This document shows, in pieces, positions 35,156 through 48,000 of a stretch of DNA of 64,000 bases. The translations under genes and the position numbers were made by a program. Below the pieces are notes generated by a model. That model was not told the DNA's origin. It ran no database searches and saw only the letters and a list, made by a program, of their open reading frames with translations. Origin of the DNA: Ceriagrion tenellum. Its lineage: Eukaryota; Arthropoda; Insecta; Odonata; Coenagrionidae. Every line of letters begins with the position of its first letter. Within the stretch, counting starts at the first letter, position 1. The stretch lies in NCBI GenBank assembly GCA_963169105.1, contig OY720632.1, positions 53,787,136 through 53,851,135 of the forward strand. The letters are read 5' to 3'.

Positions 35156-36095
35156 GCCCCCTATTGATCGTAAATAACAGGATCTATTGAATGGAAAATT
35201 TATCCGTGCGAGGCGTGCTTTCCGCCTTAGGGAAGAATGGGGGGGTGTTCTTCGATCATATGCTCGAAGGAGGCTACAGGATGCTTTAAGCCTGACTTGA
35301 AAGCTGAGAGGTAATATTTTACTAAAGATATTTCCTGAGAATGAATGGGCAATGCCCGTAAATCTTATTCCATTAATTCAGAGGTGGATTGTAAAGAAAA
35401 ATCTGGGACTTTCATTTTACATTTTCAACCATAGAATGTCGCTTGCAGCGATAAGCATTCACGAATAAAGCACCGGGGCTTTCGTTAAATTTTCCCAGAT
35501 TTCAATTAGAAGGTATGAAAAAATGAGACCGAAAGACTTATCAAATCTTAATGAGAAGTTTGTGGATTACTGTGTACTGCGCAATTATTCAAAGTAATTA
35601 GAAACAAAAAGATATTCTTTTCCTCTCAAATAGAAGATATTTTTAGTTTCCATTAATTTCAGCTTTAAGCCAAAAATAGAGGAAACTTAAATGGAAGTTT
35701 CAACTTTCGTAACAATATAATTAAAGCTTAGATTTAAAACGAGAATAAAATTACAACTGACATTAGGATGATCAGGACTACAAATTATCTTCAGCCATCT
35801 ATTATGTGTTAAATCATAAAGCATTTTCTGGGGTCCTCCACCACTGGATGGCATTTATTTTCGACACTTTCTTCTCTTCAGTAGTACCAGTCGGAAAAAA
35901 ATTTGTTTAATTAGTATTTTTAAAAAGTATTTGCACATTGCAGGGCTTTTTAGGTTCAGTGACATTACCGTGTATTACCTTAATAGTCAATGACGCATAT
36001 AAAGCTGAGGAAGATTTACTCTCTTTCTTACTTTCAGTTGAAGTGATACAAGTCAGAAATGGTCCGAGAAACGTCAACATTCGGTCGTAAGCAGT
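35156..36095. other. AT-rich interval without recognisable content
   Basis: AT-rich. The minus frame running from 36284 down to 35907 has no motif. No repeat is recognised. Confidence 0.5.
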
Positions 36096-37070
36096 TTGGT
36101 CACATTCTAGCCATCGCGTTAAGCGAAGCAATCGGGAAAAGAGGAACCGAGAAAGGTAGGAAATGGGGAGAGGGGTTATGCTTTGGAGAAGGGAATGAGG
36201 GGGTAGAGGGAGTTGGCAGCGCGATGCCGGTTCAAATGAAATAAAGGGCTGGGGAAAAGGAAGGAAGACATGAGAGCATGGCAAGAGTATTCATCTGTAT
36301 GCAGGGCTGTGGCATTCGCCTCTACATCATCGCAATCCCCGGGACTCCTCGCACCCCCTTCCCGCTCTCGAGCGGCAGGAACACACACCACCAAACCCTC
36401 CTCCCCTTTCGTTTACAAGGGAGCGGGGACCTCCACCTGCCGGCGAACTCCCACCCCCTTCCAGCCTCTAAAACCATTTGCTCCACATCCCCTCCCTTGA
36501 TCCTGTAGTATTTCACCCTTTTCCACCTCACCCCCTCCATGCCTCCGCCTCTCTCTCTCACTGCAACCCAACGGTATCCCTTCGAAAAACCTACCCTCCT
36601 ATCCCTTTACCGCGTGGAGACCGTTCTAGTCCCTTGCTTTATCCCCGCCCTCTTCGCAAAAGGGAAAACCCTTCACTGCCGGGTGGAAAAGAATAGGAGG
36701 AGACGCCGGGGAAGAGGAAGAGGGTAGCAGGTGTCCCAAACGCGAAATGAGGCGAGAGACGCGGGAAAGGGGGGAGAGGACGGAGGGGTGAAAAATAATA
36801 ATAATAATGGAATATTTCGGGCTGGCGATGGGGTGGAGGGTGGGGCTAAGAGGAAGCCATTACCGGGAGAATCGGGAGGGTTTGGAAGGGATGAAGCCTG
36901 AAGGGGGAGGAGGGAAAACTGAAGAGACATCCGGTTGGCAGAAGGGTTGAAGAGGGCGTGGAGCGATTGCACGGGCTGCGGGATAGGGTCGAGGATTAGG
37001 GTGAACCTCGGTAAGGATGTTTGGAGGACAGGAGGGAGGAGAGACAAAATACGCATGACCAAGTGGGAAA
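36096..37070. other. Pyrimidine-to-purine switch island
   Basis: A short purine-rich lead (36140-36250) is followed by pyrimidine-rich + strand (about 36310-36670) and then purine-rich + strand (about 36680-37050). It also contains a short AAT repeat. Frames up to 129 codons follow the skew. Confidence 0.6.
36793..36809. repeat. AAT trinucleotide repeat
   Basis: About five AAT units lie within the purine-rich half of the island. Confidence 0.85.
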
Positions 37071-37545
37071 GAAACTCAATGGAGGAAATGGTTTTGATGG
37101 AACGATCCAGTTTGCACCAGGCAATGTATATGGGCTGTGAAAAATATTAAGTCTATAGAGCTAAAATTTTGAAGCATTACATTCTGGTGCAACATACTTC
37201 AGAAATGAATATTCTTATTCCGCTGGTCCATACCAAATTTAATTAGACGTAGTTTCAGCATAAACGCTATGTAATATTAATGGCAGGAAATAGAGGTAAG
37301 CAGTAGTTCAAATCTATGTCGGCATTTCATTTGTAGTGGATAAACGCAGGTTTTTCGAATCTTCACGGTAAATTGTCCTTAAAATTGATCGTGATATTGA
37401 CGTGAATGCATAAATATAGTTAAACAATCTTAAAAGTGTTTTTTTTAACTTATGGAAATGAAAAATGGCCTTTAAATTTCTTGCGTAAGGCATATGCCCC
37501 TATGCACTGCTTAAGGAGCCTAAATCGCAAGGTGGAATAAAAACA
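37071..37545. other. AT-rich interval without recognisable content
   Basis: AT-rich, with no frame or repeat of note. Confidence 0.5.
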
Positions 37546-38650
37546 AAGCGGCAAAAAGAAATAAAAAGAGATAGGACGCATGGACCTATGAGGAGAGGCG
37601 CCAGGGAGCAAGGACGCTGAGAGGGAGAGAGAGCAAATGTGAGGACCCTGGGAGCGGCTGGGAGGCTTGGGGTAAATGGGGAGGGAGACATAAGGAGAAT
37701 GTGCGGAAGGGTGGAATAAGCCATTGGCGAGACCTGCGAGAGTGGAAATGAAGTAAAAACGCGGAATAGACGACCGCGGAAAGACCGGCAAGAATGCGAA
37801 AAACGGTAATTGGATTATCCAAGGGATGCCGGGGGAGGAGAGGTGAGGTGAAGCGGCGGTGAGGGGGTAACTCCCAGCGTGCAGCGCGGGAGAGGGAAAG
37901 GTCTCCATGGGAACGGGGTCGGGAGAGGAGGAAGGAAGCGTGGGATGAAGGCGGGATGGGGAGCCCAAGTTTCGTGGTCCCTTTTTTTCGGGAGACGAGG
38001 GAAGAGCGAAAAATAAAAGAAGCAAATGAAGGAGAGAAAGAAAAAGTTTTATGAAGTAGACCGTAAACGGGCAAGAGTGAAGCTCGCGCAATGACAATTT
38101 TATGCTAGATTACCTTTCGCATTCGAGTGCGGAAATTTTAAGACCGACTACGTCCCAGCGGTTATTATTAACGCGGCCGTGTCTTCCATTTGATAAACTT
38201 TAATATCGGATGCCAAGGACGCTACTGAAAGCCGGAGGAAATTTATGATAAACCTCTTTACGGAGGAAAGCAGTGCGGAGCCTCCTGTGAATTTGGATTC
38301 CGGTGCTGATCCGCGGAGAGAGAAAGAGAGGAAAAAAGGCAGAGATAGGGAGACGGCAGATCGGTGGGCGAATGCTGCTTGGATGGGCCGAGTGGATCAA
38401 GGCACGATAGGAAGAGAAAATGGCGAATTTTGCGGGAAGCGAGGGGTTGAGACAAAAGGAACTTGGATTGGATGCTGCGGAGAAAGGGGGTGGGATAACG
38501 GGCGTCGGGAGTGGGAGAATTTTGAAGCAAAGGTGCGGTTTGGGAATGGGCAAGGGATGATGGGAGCGGAGAATGGGTGGCAGTGTAGCTATAGAGGCAA
38601 GCAGAAGATACTGAGGCCCTGAGTATAGGGACTATAGGGGTGAGGACAGA
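37546..38650. other. Purine-rich (+ strand) double island
   Basis: Two purine-rich blocks (37560-38060 and 38310-38620) are separated by a balanced AT-richer stretch. Minus frames of up to 215 codons are Ser/Pro/Leu/Phe-rich, and the + frame of 125 codons is Gly/Arg/Glu-rich. All are consistent with composition. Confidence 0.6.
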
Positions 38651-39400
38651 ATACAGATATAGAAATTCCACGACGATGGCGTTTGGTGTCGAAGTGGACT
38701 TTACGCAATGGAAATTATAGAGAGAAGGTTACAAAATGCCCAGAGCTAGATCAGCTGATAGGTCATGCAATGGAAATGGCAGATAACCTATTGTAATGGA
38801 AAAAGCTATGTAGTCTTTAGAGAATATGGATATCACCAACTCCTAACGAAACTGATATAACACATTTACATAGCCATTGTCTTAATGTAAATTCAACTTT
38901 TTTAACATTTAAATGTAAATAAAATTACCTGGGGCTTCAGATTGATGATAAAAGAGTGACGTGAACCATGCAAGGATCGAATCGAGATCCGATATTGCGC
39001 ATAATTTCACTCCCCTTTCATACCTAAGACTTGGATATTGGGTACGAATTTGGATGATTAATAACTCTCTGTAGACTTCGTCTGAAGCAGCTGCTAATAC
39101 TCGTGCACAGCAAAAATTGATGTTTACTTAATTTGTACTTCTCCGCATGTTAATTAAATCAATGACAAAGATCATAATAGAAGACCAAATTTGTTAATAA
39201 ACAAATAACATGCTATCCTTAGAATATAAACTTGCTTAGTTGCACTTTTATTTACCAGTAAGCTCTTTCCAACTGGAAAAACTGGGACCGTATTTATAAT
39301 ACCTTCGTCATCAGATTAACGCGTGTATTATCCACAAACAAACGTGAAAATGCTAAAGAGCACCCGGACACGCAAAGACGCTCACCGACAATAGTTACTC
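38651..39400. other. AT-rich interval
   Basis: AT-rich. It contains a motif copy near 39.23-39.32 kb, and nothing else is recognised. Confidence 0.5.
39226..39318 (-). repeat. Copy of the dispersed motif (minus)
   Basis: Read on the minus strand, AATCTGATGACGAAGG is followed by ATACGGTCCCAGTTTTTCC, then AGTTGGAAAGAGC, and GGTAAATAAAAGTGCAAC with AAGTTTATATTC. CTGATGAC and AAATAAA are intact. GAAAC is mutated, so membership is probable but not certain. Confidence 0.45.
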
Positions 39401-39759
39401 TCCTTTATCAGCAAAGTGGCTGCAGCAGTACCAACGCGAGCACCCTCACTAATTCACCGGTTAAATAATGCACGGCGTGATTTTGCATTTGCACACACGG
39501 CAAACTACGGTGGAGCTCGGTGGGTGGCGGCGAGCAAACGGGGGCGGGGGTGCTTGTGGAAGGGAGGAGACTGGGGGGGAGGTTGAGGGAGCGGAGGAAG
39601 CGGTGTGGGTGTGAGGTGGGTGAACGCGCAGTTTGCGAAGGGAGTCGGGGAAGGGTTCGGCGGATTTGTGGGAGGGGCCCGGGGCGAGAGAGAGGGTTTA
39701 GGCGCCCCGGCCCCGGGTGTGTTTGTGCCGGGTATTTGTGTGCGTGGGTGGGTGCCCCC

Positions 39760-39780
39760 GGGATGAAGGGTGGGTGGGGG
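39760..39780 (+). other. G-quadruplex motif
   Basis: Four G runs of 3, 3, 3 and 5 bases are separated by ATGAA, T and T. Confidence 0.7.
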
Positions 39781-39916
39781 AGACGAGAAGAGGGGGAGGA
39801 GGTGGAGGGTGGAAATGGGCGCAATAAATCAGGAGAGAATGCGCGAAGTGCTGGGAGCACGCATCGTAATTTAAGGGCCTTTCGGGAGAGAAGGGGGGGT
39901 GCAGGAGAGAGAGAGA

Positions 39917-39946
39917 GGGTGGGGGGGAGTAGGGATTGGGGGCGGG
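39917..39946 (+). other. G-quadruplex motif
   Basis: Five G runs (3, 7, 3, 5 and 3) have loops of 1, 4, 3 and 1 bases. The motif lies directly after a GA dinucleotide run. Confidence 0.75.
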
Positions 39947-40092
39947 CCAGGGCACGGCTCCAAAAGAAAAGTGAGCGCGGGGGAAAAGGGCTTGTATAAG
40001 GGATCGGGGAAAAGGGAGGTTTTTTTCTGTAGAGGAGGGATATGTGAAGGCACGGGGGGTGGGGGGATGAGAGGGTTGGAGAATTCGCCCGG

Positions 40093-40109
40093 ATGGCTGG
40101 CTGGCTGGT
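40093..40109. repeat. Short GGCT tetranucleotide repeat at the strand switch
   Basis: About four GGCT-type units lie just before the + strand changes from purine to pyrimidine. Confidence 0.7.
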
Positions 40110-40435
40110 TGGGGCACACGCATGAGAGCGCGGCGTAATCGCCTATTTTTTCTTTCTCTCTGCTTCCCTTCCTCTCCGTCCATTCCCATTCCTCCTCTCA
40201 TCCTCTTCCTCTTTCCAAGCTACTCTTTCCCGCTCTCTTCTCTTCCTCCATTCGCTTTCCCCTCCTCATCTCTCCTTTATCGCCCATTGGACCCAATACT
40301 CTCCTTTCTCACGGGCCGAATATCGAAAAAAAAGGCTGTGCAACGATCCTTTTCGGAGATTCGAAGGATCCAAACTTCCATACGCGAACGCTTTCCAGAA
40401 AATATACTCTTATCTCCATTTAGATAAAGGTGTCT

Positions 40436-42485
40436 CTTGAACAGAGTTTGGCTAAATAGACACCAAGTACATACTGCGAAGAATTCTCTTTGGATGGTAA
40501 GAAGGAGGGGAAGATTTTCTTAAGGCATTATGATTTCTACTGGAAAAAGCACGATAGTAATCTTGTACGTAGGTAATAGATTCTAGGAGTGATGAATAAA
40601 TACGTCGAGCCTAAGGGAGAGAACGAATACCAAAGGGAAAGTAACAATTGCGATCTGACCGGTAATTGTTCATAAGCCATGCTTGCTCATTAGTATTTGA
40701 ATTTTATTTTTAAAACAGAAAATATAATAGTTATAGTCGGAACATCACAAAATAACGACTACTCTCAGTTCAATACGCCAAGGTTATCAATTATCCCTTT
40801 TCAGGACGATACATTTTCGCAACGTTGTAGAGCAAACAGAACTCCTAGCGACACACTTTTTCTTAACAGAAGTAAAATTTAGAATTATAAAATCAAGGAA
40901 CATAACTCCAATAATCATTCCGTAAATGATTTAAAATTGCTACCTTAACATTGATTACTTTTTTGCACTTCCATAGGCCAGTTGGTTTTGTACGGATTCC
41001 ATAGTCAATCAGGGAAACATTTGCCGTGGGAATTCATTGACGCTGACTTCTATTTTCCATTGTACGAGAAAATATACATTATAACATGAAATTAAATAAA
41101 TTGATAAGCTCAACTTCTCTGTTCTGGGTACCACAATTTTTATTCTGTTCTACTGCTTATTCATTTTCAGTTTTTCACGTAGCACGCTCTTTTAAAAGAT
41201 ATCCCACAATGTTTCCACTCCCGTAAGCGGCAGGGAAAGCAATCTCTTCAGCGATCAAATATGTAATCTCACCTCCTCCAGCATTACGCTCTTTCCATTT
41301 TGCTGAAGATAACTATCGCGCGCCTTTGAAAAATATCCGATACACGAGTCCCTTACTGCCATTCCATTTCCACTCAGTCTCTTTCCCACCAGCCCTGTTT
41401 ATACGCGGTACAGTTACCTCCCACTTCACTTCCTTCTCCGCCAACTTTAATATTTATATTTCCAGACCCGCTCCACAAAAAAAGGAAAATAAAAGTGAGC
41501 CTATTTAGCCATCGTTGCCTCGACATAATATAGGAAATTGTTGGAGTGCAATTACTTCGTCGATTGTTTATTTTCTCCCTCGAGCTAATTCCACGTTCCT
41601 TTCCTATTCCTTGTCTCTCCTTTGTTTCCGTTTAATCTGCATTTTTTTCGGGAGACTCCTCCTCCAGGCAATGGAGGGTAACGGATACTCCGGCCTTCCC
41701 AAGGGGGCCATCTCATAAGATAGAATGGAGAAGAACAGCAAAATGGACGGTATACAATGGAAAATGTGGTGGGGAAACGGTGGTGGAGGAAAATATAAAT
41801 ATAGTCGTACCTACTGCCCATCACGTTGGTAAATGTAACTACAGATATTCGTGAACGTATCAAGAGAATTTTTCCCCAAAATCTCAATAACCTAGCCCCT
41901 CACCTTCTAACTACACCATCTCTTTCTTTCTGCATTAAAGTCCTTGCAATCTCACCCCGTCGGCCATATCCAAGCCAACCGCTCTCTCCGATATTTTTTC
42001 CTTTTAATCAATCTAAGTCAGTCATTTCTCCCTCCAATATTGCTCAATCATCTTACTTTCAATGTCTCTGCATAATGTTATTTTACCTCTCAAAAATATG
42101 CTCAAACAGCATAATAACATTTCCCTCGGAGAGATCCCCGGAATAATTAAGTAACTACAATTCTGCTTAAACCATTTGGACCAACGGAGAAGCTACAGAG
42201 AACAATTTTAGAGACTGTTCCTATTTTGTATTTTTACGAATGGTTTCCTCCCGTAATCACTAATTTAAGATGGGAGATGCGCTAACGGCTTATCGCTAAT
42301 ATACTGTTAACATTATAGCATTATCTGTGTTATTCACTACAATGTTGAGTAAACCGTTGCGGTGATCATATCATTGTATTTAATTTACTAATCGGTCTAA
42401 TGGACTAAATCTCATTTCGTTGTGCATGAATTGGTTAATCATTTATAGACAATTATCTTTTAGTACAAGATTTTTAACATGACAT
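40436..42485. other. AT-rich to mixed interval
   Basis: AT-rich, with slightly GC-richer stretches near 41230-41420 and 41880-42060. Frames of up to 106 codons have no motif. No repeat is recognised with confidence. Confidence 0.45.
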
Positions 42486-43190
42486 TGCCTTATGTCAATC
42501 CAACCCATACCCGCTCTTTCTTCAAAGTGTGGAGTTCTCTCCCTAACCCAGTACGAGTGGTGTCGACGTCATAACCCTCCACTATCTCGATCTTTCTCTT
42601 CGCCATTTCCTCTCCTCACTTCTACTTCTCCAATTCTTTCTCACTATCGTAAATCCTTATTGTTTCCAATCACTTCTCTCAATTTTTTCCTTATTATCCC
42701 CTCAGCGCCACGAATCAATCCATAGCCCGTCCACTGCCATCTCGAAAAACCATTACGTCCACTGTTAACTTTTTCCCCAGCTTCTCTCGTTTCTCCTCCA
42801 GCCATAGCCAAGACCCCCTCCTCCCCGACCACCAACGCTTTCCGCCTCCCCCGCCTCCCTTCCATGGGCCTCTCCCTCCTACTCTCCAGCCTTCCGACCA
42901 CTCCGCCGCCTTCATCGACCCTATCTCTCCTCTACGGCCAATGCGGCAATGCCCAGGGTTATACTGCGCGATGAGGATCGTTTCCCTCCTTCCCTGCTTT
43001 TCCCTCCCTCTCTCTCTCCCTTTGTATCCATCCACGCTCCTTTTGCCAAACTCTCAGAGAGAGACCGAAAAAGGATGAAGGAATTCTCACCCTTCCCAAG
43101 CCGAGATAGCTTAACGTGGAAATCCAAAATATGGCCAACCCATCCAAGGGCATTGGAGAAGGAACTAACAATCGAAAAATCTTAGATAAG
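42486..43190. other. Pyrimidine-rich (+ strand) island
   Basis: C/T-rich on + from about 42500 to 43050, including a CTCTCTCTC run near 43010. Minus frames of up to 106 codons are Arg/Glu/Gly-rich. Compositional. Confidence 0.6.
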
Positions 43191-43745
43191 AGTGAACACG
43201 AGAACTAGGTTTAATACTACTGAAAAATATGTTTATATTTTATTCAGACGGAAGTATGCTCACGGCTTATAAGGAGGATGTACATTTTCAGTTATGAAGG
43301 TGATTTATTACCCCCCTATGTTTTCTTTTCCCGTCAGACACGCTACAGACATTACGACAGACAATTTCTATGGTTGGTAAATTTCAAATTTTCAGAGATA
43401 TCATTTTTGTATAATATTTGGTAAGAGTTTTTGACCGTTATATTTTCTAGATATCAATGAACGAGTTCGAAGTTGAACAATAAATATTGTAAAAGTTGAA
43501 TTATTTTTAACAGCAAAAATGAAGGTTTTTAAAATTACATTCACGTGAAGTTTGTTAAGTTCCAACCCGTTAAACCCGTAAAATGAAAATGTAAATGAAC
43601 TAAACTGACAGCTGTTACGTTTCCAGGTCGTTCTATGTAAATTGCGAGATGAATTAATTTGCATTGTTTAACTACTTTTATTCATAGAAGTCGATACATT
43701 ATTAGTTTTTCATCACATATGCCATAATTTCTCATTTTTGAAATT
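43191..43745. other. AT-rich interval without recognisable content
   Basis: AT-rich. The minus frame of 87 codons has no motif. Confidence 0.5.
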
Positions 43746-44215
43746 TTTTCCAGGTGGAAGCAAATGTCCGGTGGAGGCTCATTGGCGGTTTGAGGACGTC
43801 ACTAGCAGCCGGAGGAAGTGAATCTCTCCTCATGCGTCGCAAGATGTGATTCCGCGGGAGGGAAAAGGGAGTTGACGTGGGCGGGGGTGGAAGGTGGTGT
43901 TCAGGGAGGCGGAGATGGGCACAAATGAAGTGGGTTGCACAATTAGGGAAAGGGGGAGGAGAAATGCGAGGGAGTTGGTGAACGGAGACCAAGAGAGGAG
44001 TTTAAGGAGACATAAACGCCTGGTGGTCGTTTGGGCTCCTTTATTGCCAATGCCGAAGCCACTTCACCGCTGCGGCGACGCTCCAAGGTGGGCGGGAGGG
44101 ATGGCCGGTCGGGCGGCGGTGAAGAGCCGGCGGCAGGTGGGCACGCGAGGGGAAGAGGGTCGACGGTTGAGTCGTGACGCCGAGCACTTTCTTCATTTGG
44201 AGTCGCATTAATATG
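43746..44215. other. Purine- and CpG-rich island
   Basis: Purine-leaning on + from 43850 to 44000, then CpG-dense at about 44055-44180 (GGGCGGCGGTGAAGAGCCGG region). The 105-codon + frame is Arg/Gly/Ala-rich. No domain is recognised. Confidence 0.55.
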
Positions 44216-46495
44216 CGGCGTGGTGATGAAATTATGGGCGAAAGCAGGGGATTTACTTACTGCCTAGATGCACATAAGCATTGATCATGGGTGAGTCGTA
44301 AGTTCTCCATTCCTGCCCCCATGTCGGGGATGGGTGATGATTTATGAACGATTATACCTGTCCCGAGAAAGCAATTGCGCTTAGAGAGGTTGCTGTTATT
44401 CATTTTGTCACGACCCAGACAATTAATTTTCATTGAGCCATCACCGATTTCTACCTGCATAATACCTTCTGACTATCAGACGATACATTATAAAAATCTG
44501 ATGCTCACTATGGTTGCTTAGAAGACGGACGTGTTCTATAACGAACCCTGAAGTGATATTACAACAAAATATGGGCTTATTGAACTCATATTACAAAGAA
44601 TTCTGAGGCGTTCTCGCAAACTGGAACCATTAGTACTTCCATCAATACTGATAAAATCAGGGAGGTACGGAAAAAGATTATCAATGGAGTTGTATTTATC
44701 TTTCCTCTTCTTAAAAAAATATAAATTTCTCATCAATGGTTAATGATTTCTATGGAGAAAATATTTTAGTTTTTAATGAGATTGTACTTTGTGGAAAAAC
44801 TTTATTTGATTACGATAAAGCCCTTATATCGATAGCTTTTATCAGAGAGGAAAATGAGAATAATCCAGGAAATGATGCTCAGAATCCTCTAATTCGGTAT
44901 TCTAGACAGGAATCGGTATCAGCATTGTTGTATTTCCTTCGCTTACTTGATAAATATAGCGAAAAACTGAAAATAATACTCAAGTAATACAATAAAAAAT
45001 CATTCAGAATAGCCCAGCCATTTCAGGGTTACGTCTTTCAATTCCCTCCCTCTCTCACACTTATTATTCCATTCTTCCAACTCCACGTCAAGCATGTGCG
45101 TAAAAGATCCAAAATTTCAACCCGCTTCTTAGATTCTCCAATCTACCTCTACAGCCTTGAAGGCTTTGAAAATCTCAAAATGGCCATCCTTATCGCTTGG
45201 AACCTTTGGCAGGCCGTAGTGGGGTCGTGGAAAATAAGGAACAGAGATTTGGAGAGAACGAGGGAATTTCCTTAGAGCTCTCATAAGTATTGGAAGATCT
45301 TATTCCGCATCAAGCGGAACATAAAGACGGAGAAACTTTGAAATGGTAAAGCGTGAGCTAAAGTAATGCAAACAACTGAGAAAGAAAAGTGAAAAAAGTA
45401 AGAATTAATTTTATGTGATGGACTCAATTCTGGTGACTTAGAGCGTCTGTGCCAAAATCAATGGTACATGAATAGAATACTTTATCGAACCATAACATTA
45501 AATTAAACTTTTAGTTAAAGCTTCTATAGATATACAGAGAAGTATTTATTTTGACGCGTTGAGTTTCTCCCACGTGTATGGAGGAATTATTTGGCGAGTA
45601 CCAAGATGAGACACTATAACAGCTAAGTGATTCTGCCGGAGCTGAAAAGGTGATTTTAAATGCAGGTCTTCTAAAATTAGTAGTATGAAGATATTGATGT
45701 TAGGTAAATCGGGCTTTATTCGTGTTCTACCGAGGCGAATTATCTTTAAACTCTCACACACTCAATCTCACGAAGAATTAATGCGTCAACAATAGCGGAT
45801 TAACTGAGCCAACTGATACTATCAGTAACATTAGTAACACCGCTGCGAGCAGTCCAAACATTTTAAGAGGTTCAAAATTTGTATACGAAATTTAGTATTT
45901 TTTCAGGTTTAGTGATTTTGTACTCTATTTGCAGATTTTTATCGCAAGTAATGAATATTTTAACGGAAATCCATTAAAGGATCTGCGGATATTATACGAG
46001 GCAAAGAAATATCCGACACTTGAAGAGGCTGGAATACATTTTCATATGCAAAATGCTCAATCATTTGGTTGACCAAGAATCATTTATGTTTTTAGAAAGC
46101 ATTCTAAATGCACTTATATATGATATTAATAATTTACGAAAATTGTTCATAATAATTTCATTTGGAAAGTTAAATAAACAGTTATTCAATGTTTTAGTAT
46201 CCATGGAAATAAGTTAATACTCTTTGAAAGGGAGGGGCGTGATAGGATCTGTCGCCAAGAAATACCAAACTTCGCTCGAGAAATTGCTACAATGATCACA
46301 TCGAATAACATCAGATTGTTCCCTTTTGTGAGTCTGCTGCTGGTTACGACGACGGAAAAGTGATGAGCCTTAATATTATGAATACAAGGGATGCACGAAG
46401 TGTATATATTATAATATCCTTAGATATTCCGCCGCATGCTGTAGCCATCCTTTTTTCCTAAAAGGAGAATAGGGATTCCACGATGCGTCTGCGGC
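44216..46495. other. AT-rich interval without recognisable content
   Basis: About 2.3 kb of AT-rich DNA. An 83-codon + frame at 44736-44987 and a 66-codon minus frame ending at 44736 diverge from almost the same base. Neither has a recognised motif. No repeats were noticed. Confidence 0.45.
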
Positions 46496-47425
46496 ATAAA
46501 TAAGTACAATGCTGAAGAAGTGGTCGCCCATTTTGAGCGTGAGAGTCGGTGGGTGGGTGGGCAGGGGGCGTGGGGTGGATCGTGGGCGAGAGATGGAGAA
46601 TCCTCGGGGGGGCGGGAAGGGTGAGGGGGTGGAACATAGAGGCAGAGGCGGAGGGAGATGTACCGGCGGGGTTAAGGGGAATGGGGCGGGGGGAAGGGAG
46701 CCGATGGCCCCTTTTGGATGTTGGAAGGGAGAGCCGCGGCCATCGCCGCTGTCCAATATATTTATCCCTTGTGCCATCCACTCGTTTCCATACGCCCTCC
46801 ACGACTATCGGTTCCTGAACATCCCTAAATTCTAGAAGGGTACGCTCCTCCCCGACCCGAAATCCCTCTCCCAGCCAACCACCGACCACTCATGGCTTCC
46901 CCGTGCCGCATAATGTTTCCCATACTCTGCCTCACTCTTCCTGCCCTCTCTCCTCCCCTGCACAGCCACTAGATGGGTCGGGGGCTCATATTTCTCATTC
47001 GTTTCCGAAACCCCCACCCCACCATCTTTAACTCCCTCCTTCAACCGCACACCCCCTTTTCAAAATCCATTCCTCCATCAGTTTCACAAATACAAATCAT
47101 CCCCTACCCCGCCTTCCATTCCCCCATCCCACATGCATCAACCACTGTACCCCGACGTTACCCCTTATACATGTCTTCCCCAGGCCATCCCTCTATTCTT
47201 CAACCACCCCCATTCGGATCCCATGCCACCCCAATTCTCTCCCCTCCCCCGAAAAGCTCAGCGAGATGGCATCCACTCGTATGTAATATTCGCTTCCGAG
47301 CAAGTCGCATGAACTCTCTCTCTGTGGTGCTGCCGACAAACATGCGCCACAGTCTTCGTCTTTCTCTCATCCCTTACCTCATTCTCTCTCTCTCTTCCTT
47401 TAAAATTGTCCCATTCTATTAAGCA
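46496..47425. other. Purine-to-pyrimidine switch island
   Basis: Purine-rich on + at about 46545-46740 with a quadruplex motif, a short balanced part, then C/T-rich on + at about 46790-47400. Frames of 108-149 codons follow the skew. Confidence 0.6.
46551..46568 (+). other. G-quadruplex motif
   Basis: Three GGG runs with single-T loops are followed by CA and GGGGG. It lies at the left end of the purine half of the island. Confidence 0.75.
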
Positions 47426-48000
47426 CCGACATTAGCACATAAATGTGAAATGTTTCTTAATTGTATCACCTCTGTTAATCCGCCGCATTGCATTATTTTT
47501 CCAGTCACATTCTAATCCTTTCTTCACGTTGATGCTTGATTGCAGAGTGAGTGATACATGTTTTCCTTCACATAAATTTTTCCGGCATCAAACTTCCCTT
47601 GTCTAGTAGAGACTTAATATAGGGACATCGAGACAATGTATGCCGGAAAAGATAGACGATGAGAGGTCAACAATATCTCATATGACCAACGCAAAAATAA
47701 AATGAAATTTCCCATTTGAAAACTTTTTTAAACATAATGGGACCGATATTCACTTTAGTCAATGGAATACTCATTTGCGTCATTAATTCATCGAAAAGTT
47801 GACATTCATACTATTTGAAAATTTCATGAAAAGCATGGACATAATCTAATAAAAAAGAATGATTTCTTATGTTTCTCAACTGCCTCTATCTCGCACCAAT
47901 TTATTTAGAAGGCAGAATATTAGCAAAAAGACGTGAAACCAGTCAGAATGTGTACAGCATGTAGCATTATTGAGTAAAATATGGTAATAAGAACATTTCA
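47426..48000. other. AT-rich interval without recognisable content
   Basis: AT-rich, with nothing to annotate. Confidence 0.5.

Larger units (their letters stand above)
39401..40435. other. Purine-to-pyrimidine switch island, G-quadruplex-rich
   Basis: The + strand is very G-rich from about 39500 to 40080 and contains at least two G-quadruplex motifs. It turns C/T-rich from about 40140 to 40310. A short GGCT repeat lies at the switch (about 40093-40109). Frames of 150-167 codons on both strands are Gly/Arg- or Pro/Ser-rich and compositional. Confidence 0.6.

Noticed and set aside
37450..38097. 215-codon minus-strand frame
   Set aside because: It runs through a purine-rich island; a 162-codon frame is open in another register over the same bases. 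No motif and no transmembrane or domain order that I recognise.
39408..40201. Three overlapping 150-167-codon frames on both strands
   Set aside because: Simultaneous open frames on both strands in a G-rich block are expected because stop codons are rare there on either strand.
41305..41345. Possible tenth copy of the dispersed motif (CTGAAGATAAC then TTTGAAAAAT)
   Set aside because: Only the first block matches well; GGTC, AATAAA and the T-rich end are absent.
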